A DNA stretch of 64,000 nucleotides, taken from NCBI RefSeq assembly GCF_040958095.1, contig NC_091181.1, positions 31,478,570-31,542,569 of the forward strand, read 5' to 3'. Source of the DNA: Procambarus clarkii. Lineage: Eukaryota; Arthropoda; Malacostraca; Decapoda; Cambaridae. A program made the translations under genes and the position numbers. Below, piece after piece: positions 48,201 to 59,407 of this stretch (its first letter is position 1; each line of letters starts with the position of its first letter). The notes beneath the pieces were generated by a model that was not told the DNA's origin, did no database searches, and was given only the letters and a program-made list of their open reading frames with translations.

Positions 48201-51200
48201 CAAACGTCCCCGTCCTGCGGCAGAAATCAATCCCGAACGTTTCAATTGCGAGCTGACTGTGTTGATCACTACACTACAGTATTTTGAGGTTATCTAGAGA
48301 CGATTTCGGGGCTTAGCGTCCCCGTGGCCCAATCCTCGACCAGGCCTCCTTTTTGTTACACCCCCCCAGGAAGCAGCCAGTAGCAGCTGTCTAACTCTCA
48401 GGTACTTATTTACTGCCAGGTAACAGGGGCATCAGGGTGAAAGAAACTCTGCCCATTTGTTTCCACCTCCACTGGGGATCAAACCCGGAACCTTAGGAAT
48501 ACAAATCCGGAGCGCTGTCCACTCAGCCGTTAGGCCCCCCCTGACACTACAATATTATTCACTACAATGGGTTATTTGTACAAATGAATCGCCATTATCT
48601 GTACATTCTTGTAAAGCCACTAACATGCATAGCATTTTAGGCAAATCTTAAAGCTAACGCAAAATTTGCAGTGAATTTTAAATTATTGTACAAGGGAAAC
48701 AGTTAATCTTAAGAGAACAAATCTACAAGGGGCCGTGACGAGGATTCGAACTTGCGTCCAAGAGCATCCCAGACGCTGCCTTAATCGACTGAGCTACGAC
48801 ATGGTATAAGAATTACAACCAGAAATTCTTCTGAATTTACTTGGATCCTGCAGCCTCTCCGAGAGACAAACCAGGATTTTACACAACTCCCCCCATGCAC
48901 TCGAGCTATGTCAATAGGCCGTTCTACCTCTTCGCCCTTACTTCATTATACACAGAAATCACAATAGCGTGACATCTAAGCTAAGCTAATTGTTAAGCGA
49001 GAGGTAAGGTAGTAATAAGGGTGATGAGAAATTATGTTGATGGAGTGCATTTGTAGATAGTACAGCACTAGATGAGTAATTAGCACAATGTGGGATACTA
49101 AAGTGAAGACATTGGGTTAGGAAATTCCACACATTTGGTCTCTCTATATAGAGACCTGCATAGAGAATCTTAGAGATATTTCAGCAGTGATGTTCATGCA
49201 GAACATCACAACATTCTTATTTCATACAATTCGGAAGTTTAAAATCTGAGTTAGTATTAAGGAACAGAGCTTTGCAAGTGTTTATAATGTGAAGAGAATG
49301 AAGAGTACGGATTAAATGTTTAGTATGTCCAGGGATTTGAGCAAAGAGGCTGTATGTTGTCTGAAAACAGAATTTATTATAGTTGAGGGTATCACAGTGT
49401 AATCAACTCTCATACCAGGAACAGTTGAGGGCCACAGCACTAACAACACTTCAAACCAGACATGACTTAGCAGACCTCATTGAAATTTTAAAATACTGAA
49501 CAATTTGGAGGATGTTGATCCAGATAATGTCTTATAAAAGCTCAACAAACCACAACATAGGACTGAAAACAAGAGATGCCTTTTACCCCCATACGGTTAT
49601 AAACCCATGGAACTGCCTACCTGCCAAACATAATTGCCCAAACTCTTACATTTTAAAATCCAACTGGAAAAAAATAATCAAGGCAAATGAGGGGACTTTG
49701 GACAAGCTTTTCTGTTCTCATCGAGGCCACTAATACGTTAGTGGCCCTCAGGTAAAGTCAGGTAAAAATCGGTTGCCTTCCCCCTTGACTCCCAATTGGG
49801 GATCCTGGGTTCAATTCCCAGTCAGGACAGATATGGCTGGGCACATTTCCTTTCACCTAATTCTTCTGTTCACCTAGCAGTAAACAGGTACTCGGAAATT
49901 AAACAACTGTTGTGGGTAGGATGATATAAATACTGTACTTTGTAAAGAAAACCAGATACAGTACTGTAATAACAAAATATATTTAAATTAAGATTATAGT
50001 GCATTTTAAAATCTGGTTATGTGGTCGCTGATGGAGAGTTTCCATAAATACGTAACTAACATGAAACTGGCCGCTAACAGTTTCATGTCAATGGCTGCTT
50101 CGGCCAGCTGCATTTAGTTCAATAAACATTTCTGTATATTACCTGTTGATGGTTTTAACAGTTCTTCACACACAGCCTGGCCTTTATACGGGTCATGAAA
50201 GGTCTACCAGAACCTAGTGAGTTACTTGAAACACCTAACATTTTTATGCAAACTTTGTACAAAATTATTAATTACTACTATACACTGATAACACAACTTG
50301 TTTTCCAATAGTTGTGTTAGTCCTACATTGCTTTTTTATCACTAGTAAAACGGTCTGTAATAATGTGTCACCCTGTACACATGACTGTTCACCAATGGAT
50401 TGGAAAATTTACCTAACCTTACCCAGGCTAACTCAAACCAACCAAGCCTAACACAGCCTAATCTTGGCTAATACATCCTAACGTATCAAACTTTATGGAT
50501 GGTACTTTTTGGACATGAAATAATTCGACGATGCTCGTTTTCCCGTTTGTTAAAACCGTATACACTATACTGTTATGGTAGGATGTATTAGCTTAGGTTA
50601 AGCTGTACTGGACTCCATTGGTTTGGGTTAGGTTGATTCTTGGTTTGGTTAGTTTAGGTTGGGTTGAGCTAGGTTATCTTGAGATGATTTCGGGGCTTAG
50701 CGTCTCCGCGGCCCGGTCCTCGATCAGGCCTCCTTTTTTGTTACACCCCCACCAGGAAGCAGCCCGTAGCAACTGTCTAACTCCCAGGTACCTATTTACT
50801 GCTAGGTAACAGGGGCATCAGGATGAAAAACATTTTGCCCATTTGTCTCTGCCTTCACCGGGGATCGAACCCGGAAACCCTAGGTTAGATAGGTTTTAAC
50901 ATTTGTTTGCGAGTCATCGTGTATGTGGTATGACTTGTATCTGATTTAATATGGTCTTATCTGTCAAAACTAAAAATTAAGTAAAAATCTTATATACCTT
51001 CTTGTATATAAATAAATAAATGAGCTTTGTTTAACCCTCGCCATTTCTTTTCAAACTCTAAACAAAATGGGAGTAAAAAATCATTTCAACAAGGCTAGTT
51101 TTCTGATAAAAATGTACTACTAAGTTAGACTTTGTTATGTTATATGGATTAGGTTGTTTTATCATTAATCATTATCGTTTTAAGTCTGCTAACTAAGCAT

Positions 51201-51515
51201 CTTGTATACGTAATGACCTATACCCCCTACAGCAAAAATACCGAACTATAATACCCTAAATCCCACCCATATAGGTGTACAGACAAGTAATTCTTTAAAC
51301 ATCACACCAAAGCATTGTACAGAGACAAGAAAACCCATGCCTATATAAGAACGAATTGTCCATATGATGACCTACTAACTTCCTCCCCCACACACACACA
51401 GATCCTCATCATTACACAATAATAACATCTTGCACTACAATATCCCCCCTACATTCACTTACCTAACAATCTTATCCACTCTCCGTGGGTCAGAGCTGTT
51501 GTTTGACGTCTGCAT
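42183..51515 (-). CDS. WDR83OS: WDR83OS / Asterix, PAT complex subunit (four coding exons)
   Basis: Joined - strand exons 51515-51463, 47622-47514, 44612-44515 and 42258-42183 give 111 residues (human Asterix has 106). All introns are GT-AG and phases agree. [12 protein letters not shown] matches the conserved SDPRR N-terminus; then [61 protein letters not shown] and [10 protein letters not shown] near the end. An in-frame TAG at 51590-51588 fixes the start. Family knowledge: Asterix is an ER membrane protein that pairs with CCDC47 in the PAT complex and shields transmembrane helices with exposed polar residues while they are being inserted. The Gly/Pro-rich insert after RYKPS is a little longer than in human. 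An acceptor at 51632 shows that at least one leader exon lies upstream. Confidence 0.97.
42650..42800 (+). mobile_element. Target LINE copy, left part (WDR83OS intron 3)
   Basis: It includes GAACAATATGGTAGGAAATG, decayed LINE C-terminal sequence. The 91 bases 42710-42800 are repeated at 43472-43562 on the far side of a second LINE. Confidence 0.6.
42801..43471 (+). mobile_element. CR1/L2-like LINE, 5'-truncated (WDR83OS intron 3)
   Basis: The frame gives [46 protein letters not shown] and [18 protein letters not shown], the thumb and C-terminal part of a Jockey-group LINE RT. A frameshift near 43165-43185 separates it from [18 protein letters not shown] and [18 protein letters not shown]. 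The 3' end reads GGCCGCGGGGACGCTAAGCC and then CTCAAGGTAAC repeats. It is truncated well before the RT active site, so dead. Its 3' tail is shared with SINE family A. Confidence 0.8.
43472..43690 (+). mobile_element. Target LINE copy, right part
   Basis: It starts with the second copy of the 91-base flank and continues with a LINE C-terminal frame ([31 protein letters not shown]). Confidence 0.6.
43740..43810 (+). repeat. Dispersed repeat fragment
   Basis: ATGCCTGGCCCAGGCCAGGC then AAATCCCAGAACCCCC resembles 2415-2490. Confidence 0.5.
43993..44345. mobile_element. MITE-like inverted-repeat element (WDR83OS intron 3)
   Basis: The left end CAACCTGTCCTCTT is mirrored by AAGAGGACAGGTTG at the right end. 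The next ~45 bases pair loosely (AACGTCGCTTTTCGTT / TTGGTCGTTTGC). Target duplication is unclear. Internal GAAAGTGACATACTGTCGCG recalls 1445-1475. A solo end lies near 44445-44460. Confidence 0.65.
44515..44612 (-). CDS. WDR83OS: WDR83OS coding exon 3
   Basis: The acceptor is TTACTTGCAG and the donor GTAAGG. It encodes [20 protein letters not shown] and [12 protein letters not shown], near-identical to the vertebrate protein. Confidence 0.97.
45170..45350 (+). mobile_element. tRNA-headed SINE (family D), WDR83OS intron 2
   Basis: ACTTGGGCTAGACAGTAGAG and GGTTTTCAATCCCCGACTG, then ATTGATCCCTTCCAAATGCT and ATATAGTTATAATGATTTAG, match 17066-17240. Confidence 0.75.
45603..45745 (+). mobile_element. 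LINE 3' end fragment
   Basis: CCTGATCAACCAGGCTGTGA to GCCCCGGAAGCACCTCAAGG is nearly identical to the last part of the LINE at 43310-43450. It contains an imperfect palindrome, CCTGATCAACCAGGCTGT against ACAGCCTGGTTGATCAG. Confidence 0.85.
45998..46270 (+). mobile_element. tRNA-headed SINE (family C)
   Basis: ACCGGTAGTATAGTCGAGTT (A-box region), GGGTTCAAATC (B box), the core CTGTTCACCTAGCAGGAAAT then AGGTACCCAAAAGTCAGC, then GGGAGGGTCAGTAATT and AACCTGGATACAAACC. Confidence 0.75.
46271..47100. other. Non-coding intron sequence, nothing recognised
   Basis: Part of WDR83OS intron 2. No exon or repeat was recognised beyond a T-rich run near 46985-47055. Confidence 0.45.
47101..47222 (+). mobile_element. 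SINE family B 3' fragment
   Basis: GATTAAGGACCTGCCCGAAA, CGCTGCGCGTGCTAGTGGC and TTCTTGTATATGCA, ending in (AAAT)n at 47203-47232. Confidence 0.75.
47514..47622 (-). CDS. WDR83OS: WDR83OS coding exon 2
   Basis: The acceptor is CCATTGACAG and the donor GTAAGT. It encodes [16 protein letters not shown] and the first hydrophobic segment [16 protein letters not shown]. Confidence 0.97.
48058..48275 (-). mobile_element. tRNA-headed SINE (family C)
   Basis: On the - strand: TTCGGGATTGATTTC near the B-box position, the core CTGTGTTCACCTAGCGGTAA then ATAAGTACCTAGGAGTTGAG, then CTTGGGAAAGACTAG. Confidence 0.7.
48284..48543 (-). mobile_element. tRNA-headed SINE (family A)
   Basis: On the - strand: GGGCCTAACGGCTGAGTGGA, GTTTGATCCCCAGTGGAGGT, the core CTGTTACCTGGCAGTAAATA then AGTACCTGAGAGTTAGACAG, and a tail with CACGGGGACGCTAAGCCCCG. 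It sits back to back with the family C copy. Confidence 0.85.
48600..48660 (-). mobile_element. SINE family B tail fragment
   Basis: GTACATTCTTGTAAAGCCAC then TAACATGCATAGCATTTTAG, inverted tail sequence. Confidence 0.55.
48725..48965 (-). mobile_element. tRNA-headed SINE (family E)
   Basis: On the - strand: TCGTAGCTCAGTCGATTAAG and CAAGTTCGAATCCTCG, with flanks TGGTATAAGAATTACAACCA and TCCTGCAGCCTCTCCGAGAG as in the 32.1-kb pair. Confidence 0.75.
49395..49750 (+). mobile_element. LINE family 2 C-terminal fragment
   Basis: TACCAGGAACAGTTGAGGGC, then frames giving CRTxNR-type and [16 protein letters not shown], then GAGGCCACTAATACGTTAGT and GGCCCTCAGGTAAAGTCAGG at the 3' end. Same family as 61043-61560. 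Confidence 0.75.
49762..49925 (+). mobile_element. SINE family C fragment
   Basis: GGGTTCAATTCCCAGTCAGG (B box), TTCCTTTCACCTAATTCTTC, the core CTGTTCACCTAGCAGTAAAC then AGGTACTCGG. The 3' part is missing. Confidence 0.7.
50671..50885 (-). mobile_element. SINE family A, head truncated
   Basis: On the - strand: GGGTTCGATCCCCGGTGAAG, the core CTGTTACCTAGCAGTAAATA then GGTACCTGGGAGTTAGACAG, and a tail with CCGCGGAGACGCTAAGCCCC and ATCTCAAGATAACC. Confidence 0.8.
50886..51462. other. Non-coding, WDR83OS intron 1
   Basis: No feature recognised apart from a TACAAGAAGGTATATAAG-like SINE tail hint near 50990-51020. Confidence 0.4.
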
Positions 51516-51632
51516 TTTGAGTGGGAATGTTGCTGGCCAGCTGCTCCTGTATGTCGTCTGCTGGTCCACAACAGTGCTGGTGGAGACCTAAGGTTCCAGG
51601 CCAAGGGGACCTCGGTTGCAAGATCCAAACTG
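51463..51632 (-). CDS. WDR83OS: WDR83OS exon with start codon
   Basis: On the - strand it begins after the acceptor ACTTACAG (a CAGCAG tandem site, so 51632 or 51629), has 117 leader bases with an in-frame TAG, starts at ATG 51515 and ends GTTAG before GTAAGTG. Confidence 0.9.
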
Positions 51633-51674
51633 CTGTAAGTACCGAATTTGTAATAAGAGTAATATATATATATT

Positions 51675-52087
51675 ATATATAATGTATATATTGTTAAATA
51701 TGACCGAAAAGGTAAGATTAATAATTCTACCACGAATTTTCTCAATATTTCTTATGTTTCTTTTTTACTGTGGATGGTAATTGAAAAATCAATTCTCCAA
51801 AATTCATTTTTATTTCTAGTCTGACGCGAGGCTTGAACGCGTTTCGTAATAACTTGTTACATTTTCAGAGACTTTAGTTTATACACACACAACTGTAACC
51901 TGAGAACACTAAACAGTTTTACTTATGCTAACATTAAACAGCTTGTCTTATATACTCGCATTTGGGTGAGGTGATGTGTTGCAACAGTTTTGGAAGAGGT
52001 GAACAAACTTTTGACCAACGCAGAACACGGAACAATGGGTATAAATTGGATAAATGAGAGGGAAGAATGGAAGTAACTGCAAAGGGC
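51675..52087 (-). mobile_element. 3' flank of the Penelope-like element
   Basis: Sequence after the stop codon of the 52.1-kb copy. TATGACCGAAAAGGTAAGAT and CTCCAAAATTCATTTTTA recur at 6675-6812, so it belongs to the element rather than to host DNA. Confidence 0.6.
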
Positions 52088-52858
52088 CTATTGACCCATA
52101 CTTCCTCTTGATGCTTCTATATTGGTACGGAGTCTTGAAGTGGGTAGAATATAGTTGTGCATCAATTGGCTGTTGATTGCTGGTGTTGACTTCTTGATGT
52201 GTAGTGCCTCACAGATGTCAAGCTGCCTGCTATCGCTGTATCTATCGATGATTTCTGTGTTGTTTGTTAAGACTTCTCTGGTGATGGCCTGGTTGTGGGA
52301 AGAGATATGTTTCTTAATGGAGCCCTGTTGCTTATGCATTGTTAATCGCCTGTAAAGAGATGTTGTTGTCTTGCCTATATACTGAGTTCTTTGAGGCTTA
52401 CAGTCCCCAAGTGGGCATTCAAAGGTATAGACAACGTTAGTCTCCTTTAAGGCGTTCTGCTTTGTGTCAGGAGAGTTTTTCATGAGTAGGTTGGCTGTTT
52501 TTTTGGTTTTATAGTAAATTGTCAATTGTATCTTCTGATTTTTGTCTGTAGGGATAACGTTCCTATTAACAATATCTTTCAGGACCCTTTCCTCCGTTTT
52601 ATGAGCTGTGGAAAAGAAGTTCCTGTAAAATAGTCTAATAGGGGGTACAGGTGTTGTGTTAGTTGACTCTTCAGAGGTTGCATGGTGTTTCACCTTCCTT
52701 TTTATGATGTCTTCAACGAAACCATTGGAGAAGCCGTTGTTGACTAGGACCTGCCTTACCCTACAGAGTTCTTCATCGACTTGCTTCCATCCTGAGCTGT
52801 GGCTTAGAGCACGGTCGACATAAGCGTAGACAACATTCCCCTTGTACTTGTCTGGGCA
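52088..52858 (-). pseudogene. Penelope-like element, C-terminal part with GIY-YIG nuclease
   Basis: About 256 codons on the - strand, open to TAG at 52090-52088. First comes the RT tail (NVVYAYVDRALSHSSGWKQV, GFSNGFVEDIIKRKVKHH). Then the GIY-YIG nuclease: VVYTFECPLGDC as the GIY-type strand, QYIGKTTTSLYRRLTMH as the YIG strand with its catalytic Arg, paired Cys and His consistent with the zinc-binding Cys/His set of this clade, HISSHNQ, and CEALHIKKSTPAIN with the conserved Glu and Asn. Known family role: the nuclease nicks target DNA for reverse transcription. The 5' RT core is missing; the frame runs straight into satellite DNA at about 52858. The intact C-terminal frame suggests a fairly young copy, but it cannot be autonomous. 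Confidence 0.9.
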
Positions 52859-55800
52859 GCCAACCCTATGCCCTACCAAGAACCCACCCGAAGCCGGACA
52901 GACACCCACCCGGAGCCCGCCAGCTGAGTGAACCGGAGCCCGACAGTTGAATGAACTGGAACCCATCAGTTGAGTACCTGGAGCCTGCCCCGAGCCCGAC
53001 CAAGAACCCACCCAGAGCCCTACCGAGAACCCACCCCGATCCCTACAGAGAACCCACCCCAAGCCCTACAGAGAACCCACCCTGAGCCCGACCAAGAACC
53101 TACCCCGAGCCCTACAGAGGTACCCCAAGCCCGAGAGCCCACCCCGAGCTTGACAACCGAGAGCCAATCCTAAGCCCTACCAAGAACCCACCCCCAAGCC
53201 CTACCAAGAACCCAGCCCCAAGACCTACCAAGAACCCAGCCCCAAGACCTACCAAGAACCCAGTCCCAAGACCTCCCAAGAACCCACCCCCAAGCCCTAC
53301 CAAGAACCCACCCGAAGCCGGACAGACACCCACCTGGAGCCCGAACAGTCAAACACCCAGAGCCCGCCAGATTAGTAAACCGGAGCCCGCCAGTTGAGTG
53401 AACCGGAGCCCGCCAGTTGAGTGAACTGGAACCCGTCAGTTGAGTACCTGGAGCCCGCCCCGAGCCCTACCGAGAACCCATCCCGATCCCTACAGAGAAC
53501 CCACCCCGAGCCCTACCAAGACCCCACCCCCAAGCCCTACCAAGACCCCACCCCCAAGCCCTACCAAGACCCCACCCCCAAGCCCTACCAAGACCCCACC
53601 CCCAAGCCCTACCAAGACCCCACCCCCAAGCCCTACCAAGACCCCACCCCCAAGCCCTACCAAGACCCCACCCCCAAGCCCTACCAAGACCCCACCCCCA
53701 AGCCCTACCAAGACCCCACCCCCAAGCCCTACCAAGACCCCACCCCCAAGCCTTACCAAGAACCCACCCCCAAGCCCTACCAAGAACCCACCCCCAAGCC
53801 CTACCAAGAACCCACCCCCAAGCCCTACCAAGAACCCACCCCAAGCCCTACCAAGAACCCACCCCCAAGCCCTACCGAGAACCCACCCGAAGCCGGACAG
53901 ACACCCACCTGGAGCCCGAACAGTCACCCACCCGGAGCCCGACCAGTCAAACACCCGGAGCCCGCCAGTTTAGTAAACCGGAGCCCGCCAGTTGAGTGAA
54001 CCGGAGCCCGCCAGTTGTGTGAACTGGAACCCGTCAGTTGAGTACCTGGAGCCTGCCCCGAGCCCGACCGAGAACCCACCCAGAGCCCTACCGAGAACCC
54101 ACCCTGATCCCTACAGAGAACCCACTCCGAGTCCTATCAAGAACCCACTCTGAGCCCTACAGAGAGCCCACCCTGAGCCTGACCAAGAACCTACCCCGAG
54201 CCCTACAGAGGAAACCCAAGCCCGAGAGTCCATCCCGAACCCGAAAGAGCCCACCCCGAGCCTGACCGAGAGCCAACCCTAAGCCCTACCAAGAACCCAC
54301 CCCCAAGCCCTACCAAGAACCCACCCCCAAGCCCTACCAAGAACCCACCCCCAAGCCCTACCAAGAACCCACCGCCAAGCCCCTACCAAGAACCCACCCC
54401 CAAGCCCTACCAAGAACCCACCCGAAGCCGGACAGACACCCACCTGGAGCCCGAACAGTCACCCACCCGGAGCCCGACCAGTCAAACACCCGGAGCCCGC
54501 CAGTTTAGTAAACCGGAGCCCGCCAGTTGAGTGAACTGGAGCCCGCCAGTTGAGTGAACTGGAACCCGTCAGTTGAGTACCTGGAGCCCGCCCCGAGCCC
54601 TACCGAGAACCCATCCCGATCCCTACAGAGAACCTGCCCTGAGCCCTACCAAGAACCCACCCCGAGCCCTACAGAGAACCCACCCTGAGCCCGACCAAGA
54701 ACCTACCCCGAGCCGTACAGAGGTTCCCCAAGCCCGAGAGCCTATCCCGATCCCGAAAGAGCCCACCCCGAGCCTGACCGGGAGCCAACCCCAAACCCTA
54801 CCAAGAACCCACCCCCAAGCCCTACCAAGAACCCACCCCCAAGCCCTACCAAGAACCCACCCCCAAGCCCTATCAAGAACCCACCCCCAAGCCCTACCAA
54901 GAACCCACCCCCAAGCCCTACCAAGAACCCAGTCCCAATACCTACCAAGAACCCACCCCAAGCCCTACCAAGAACCCACCCGAAGCCGGACAGACACCCA
55001 CCTGGAGCCCGAACAGTCACCCACCCGGAGCCCGACCAGTCAAACACCCGGAGCCCGCCAGTTTAGTAAACCGGAGCCCGCCAGTTGAGTGAACCGGAGC
55101 CCGCCAGTTGTGTGAACTGGAACCCGTCAGTTGAGTACCTGGAGCCTGCCCCGAGCCCAACCGAGAACCAACCCAGAGCCCTAACGAGAACCTACCCTGA
55201 TCCCTACAGAGAACCCACCCCGAGTCCTATCAAGAACCCACTCTGAGCCCAACAGAGCCCACCCTGAGCCTGACCAAGAACCTACCCCGAGCCCTACAGA
55301 GGTAACCCAAGCCCGAGAGCCCATCCCGAACCCAAAAGAGCCCACCCCGAGCCTGACCGAGAGCCAACCCTAAGACCTACCAAGAACCCACCCCCAAGCC
55401 CTACCAAGAACCCACCCGAAGCCGGACAGACACCCATCTGGAGCCCGAACAGTCACCCACCCGGAGCCCGACCAGTCAAACACCCGGAGCCCGCCAGTTT
55501 AGTAAACCGGAGCCCGCCAGTTGAGTGAACCGGAGCCCGCCAGTTGAGTGAACTGGAACCCGTCAGTTGAGTACCTGGAGCCCGCCCCGAGCCCTACCGA
55601 GAACCCATCCTGATCCCTACAGAGAACCTGCCCCAAGCCCTACCAAGAACCCACCCCGAGCCCTATAGAGAACCCACCCTGAGCCCTATAGAGAACCCAC
55701 CCTGAGCCCGACCAAGAACCTACCCCGAGCCCTACAGAGGTTCCCCAAGCCCGAGAGCCTATCCCGATCCCGAAAGAGCCCACCCCGAGCCTGACCGGGA

Positions 55801-58800
55801 GCCAACCCCAAACCCTACCAAGAACCCACCCCCAAGCCCTACCAAGAACCCACCCCAAGCCCTACCAAAAACCCACCCCCAAGCCCTACCAAGAACCCAG
55901 CCCTAATACCTAACAAGAACCCACCCCAAGCCCTACCAATAACCCACCCGAAGCTGGACAGACACCCACCTGGAGCCCGAACAGTCACCCACCCGGAGCC
56001 CGACCAGTCAAACACCCGGAGCCCGCCAGTTTAGTAAACCGGAGCCCGCCAGTTGAGTGAACCGGAGCCCGCCAGTTGAGTGAACTGGAACCCGTCAGTT
56101 GAGTACCTGGAGCCCGCCCCGAGCCCTACCGAGAACCCACCCTGAGCCCGACCAAGAACCTACCCCGAGCCCTACAGAGGTTCCTTAAGCCCGAGAGCCT
56201 ATCCCGATCCCGAAAGAGCCCACCCCGACCCCTACCGAGAACCCACCCCCCAAGCCCTACCGAGAACCCACCCCCCCAAGCCCTACCGAGAACCCACCCC
56301 CCCAAGCCCTACCGAGAACCCACCCCCCCAAGCCCTACCGAGAACCCACCCCCCAAGCCCTACCGAGAACCCACCCCCCAAGCCCTACCGAGAACCCACC
56401 CCCCCAAGCCCTACCGAGAACCCACCCCCCAAGCCCTACCGAGAACCCAGCCCTAAGCCCTTACCGAGAACCCAGCCCCAAGCCCTACCGAGAACCCAGC
56501 CCAAAGCCCTACCGAGAACCCAGCCTCAATACCTACCAAGAACCCACCCCAAGCCCTACCAAGAACCCACCCGAAGCCGGACAGACACCCACCTGGAGCC
56601 CGAACAGTCACCCACCCGGAGCCCGTCCAGTCAAACACCCGGAGCCCGCCAGTTTAGTAAACCGGAGCCCGCCAGTTGAGTGAACCGGAGCCCGCCAGTT
56701 GAGTGAACCGGAGCCCGCCAGTTGAGTGAACTGGAACCCGTCAGTTGAGTACCTGGAGCCTGCCTCGAGCCCTACCGAGAACCCACCCTGAGCCCGACCA
56801 AGAACCTACCCAGAGCCCTACAGAGGTTCCCCAAGCCTGAGAGCCTATCCTGATCCTGAAAGAGCCCACCCCGAGCCCTACCGAGAACCCACCCCCCAAG
56901 CCCTTCCGAGAACCCACCCCCCAAGCCCTACCAAAACCCACCCCCAAGCCCTACCAAGAACCCAGCCCTAATACCTACCAAGAACCCACCCCAAGCCCTA
57001 CCAAGAACCCACCCAAAGCTGGACAGACACCCACCTGGAGCCCGAACAGTCACCCACCCTGAGCCCGACCAAGAACCTACCCCGAGCCCTACAGAGGTTC
57101 CCCAAGCCCGAGAGCCTATCCCGATCCCGAAAGAGCCCACCCCGAGCCTGACCGGGAGCCAACCCCAAACCCTACCAAGAACCCACCCCCAAGCCCTACC
57201 AAGAACCCACCCCCAAGCCCTACCAAGAACCCACCCCCAAGCCCTACCAAGAACCCTGCCCTAATACCTACCAAAAACCCACCCGAAGCCCTACCAAGAA
57301 CCCACCCGAAGCTGGACAGACACCCACCTGGAGCCCGAACAGTCACCCACCCGGAGCCCGACCAGTCAGACACCCGGAGAACGCCAGTTTAGTAAACCGG
57401 AGCCCGCCAGTTGAGTGAACCGGAGCCCGCCAGTTGAGTGAACTGGAACCCGTCAGTTGAGTACCTGGAGCCCGCCCCGAGCCCTACCGAGAACCCACCC
57501 TGAGCCCGACCAAGAACCTACCCCGAGCCCTACAGATGTTCCCCAAGCCCGAGAGCCTATCCCGATCCCGAAAGAGCCCACCCCGAGCCCTACCGAGAAC
57601 CCACCCCCCAAGCCCTACCAAGAACCCACCCCCCAAGCCCTACCGAGAACCCACCCCCCAAGCCCTACCGAGAACCCACCCCCAAGCCCTACCGAGAACC
57701 CACCCCCCAAGCCCTACCGAGAACCCAGCCCCAAGCCCTACCGAGAACCCAGCCCCAAGCCCTACCGAGAACCCAGCCCCAAGCCCTACCGAGAACCCAG
57801 CCCCAAGCCCTACCGAGAACCCAGCCCCAAGCCCTACCGAGAACCCAGCCCCAAGCCCTACCGAGAACCCAGCCCCAAGCCCTACCGAGAACTCAGCCCC
57901 AAGCCCTACCGAGAACCCATCCCCAATCCCTACCGAGAACCCACCCGAAGCCGGACAGACACCCACCTGGAGCCCGAACAGTCACCCACCCGGAGCCCGA
58001 CCAGTCAAACACCCGGAGCCCGCCAGTTTAGTAAACCGGAGCCCGCCAGATGAGTGAACCGGAGCCCGCCAGTTGTGTGAACTGGAACCCGTCAGTTGAG
58101 TACCTGGAGCCCGCCCCGAGCCCTACCGAGAACCCACTCAGAGCCCTACCAAGAACCCAACCTGATCCCTACAGAGAACCCACCCCTAGTCCTACCATGA
58201 AAACACCCTGAGCCCTACAGAGAACCCACCCTGGGCCCGACCAAGAACCTACCCCGAGCCCTACAGAGGTACCCCAAGCCCGAGAGCCCATCCCGAACCC
58301 GAAAGAGCCCACCGGGAGCCAACCCTAAGTCCTACCAAGAACCCACCCCGAAGCCCTACCAAGAACATACCCGAAGCCGGACAGACACCCACCTGGAGCC
58401 CGAACAGTCACCCACCCGGAGCCCGACCAGTCAAACACCCGGAGCCCGCCAGTTTAATAAACCGGAGCCCGCCAGTTGAGTGAACCGGAGCCCGCCAGTT
58501 GAGTGAACTGGAACCCGTCAGTTGAGTACCTGGAGCCCGCCCCGAGCCCTACCGAGAACCCACCCCGAGCCCTACCAAGAACCCACCCCGAGCCCTACAG
58601 AGAACCCAACCCCCCCGAGCCCTACCAAGAACCCACACCCCCCCGAGCCCTACCAAGAACTCGCACCCCCCGAGCCCTACCAAGAACCCACACCCCCCCG
58701 AGCCCTACCAAGAACCCACACCTCCCTGAGCCCTACCAAGAACCCACACACCCCCGAGCCCTACCAAGAACCCACACCCCCCCGAGCCCTACCAAGAACC

Positions 58801-59406
58801 CACACCCCCCCAAGCCCTACCAAGAACCCACACCCCCCAAGCCCTACCAAGAACCCACACCCCCCCAAGCCCTACCAAGTACCCACACCCCCCAAGCCCT
58901 ACCAAGAACCCACACCCCCCCAAGCCCTACCAAGAACCCACACCCCCCCCAAGCCCTACCAAGAACCCACACCCCCCCAAGTCCTACCAAGAACCCACAC
59001 CCCCCCCCCCCCAAGTCCTACCAAGTACCCACACCCCCCCAAGCCCTACCAAGAACCCACACCCCCCAAGCCCTACCAAGAACCCACACCCCCCCAAGCC
59101 CTACCAAGAACTCACACCCCCCCAAGCCCTACCAAGAACCCACACCCCCCCAAGCCCTACCAAGAACCCACACCCCCCCCCCCAAGCCCTACCAAGAACC
59201 CCCCCCCCCCAAGCCCTACCAAGAACCCACACCCCCCCCAAGTCCTACCAAGAACCCACACCCCCCCCCAAGTCCTACCAAGTACCCACACCCCCCCCAA
59301 GCCCTACCAAGAACCCACACCCCCCAAGCCCTACCAAGAACCCACCCGAAGCCGGACAGACACCCACCTGGAGCCCGAACAGTCACCCACCCAGAGCCCG
59401 CCAGTT
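52859..59406. repeat. GC-rich satellite with higher-order repeat, 24-25 bp inner units
   Basis: A long array built from two parts that alternate. One is a block of 23-bp-type units (GGAGCCCGCCAGTTGAGTGA plus ACC) introduced by GAAGCCGGACAGACACCCAC, seen 13 times, at about 52890, 53314, 53889, 54424, 54982, 55418, 55950, 56573, 57014, 57308, 57948, 58373 and 59348. The other is a variable run of 24-25 bp units (AGCCCTACCAAGAACCCACC plus a C tract), from a few to over 20 copies. Spacing between markers ranges from about 294 to 975 bases because the inner run expands and shrinks. Long open frames of Pro/Thr/Lys/Asn on + and Gly/Val/Leu/Trp on - are by-products of stop-free units, not genes. Confidence 0.95.
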
Positions 59407-59407
59407 G

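Noticed and set aside
51455-51745. 96-codon - strand frame over the WDR83OS start exon
   Set aside because: It is a shadow frame; the conserved Asterix peptide lies in another frame of the same exon.
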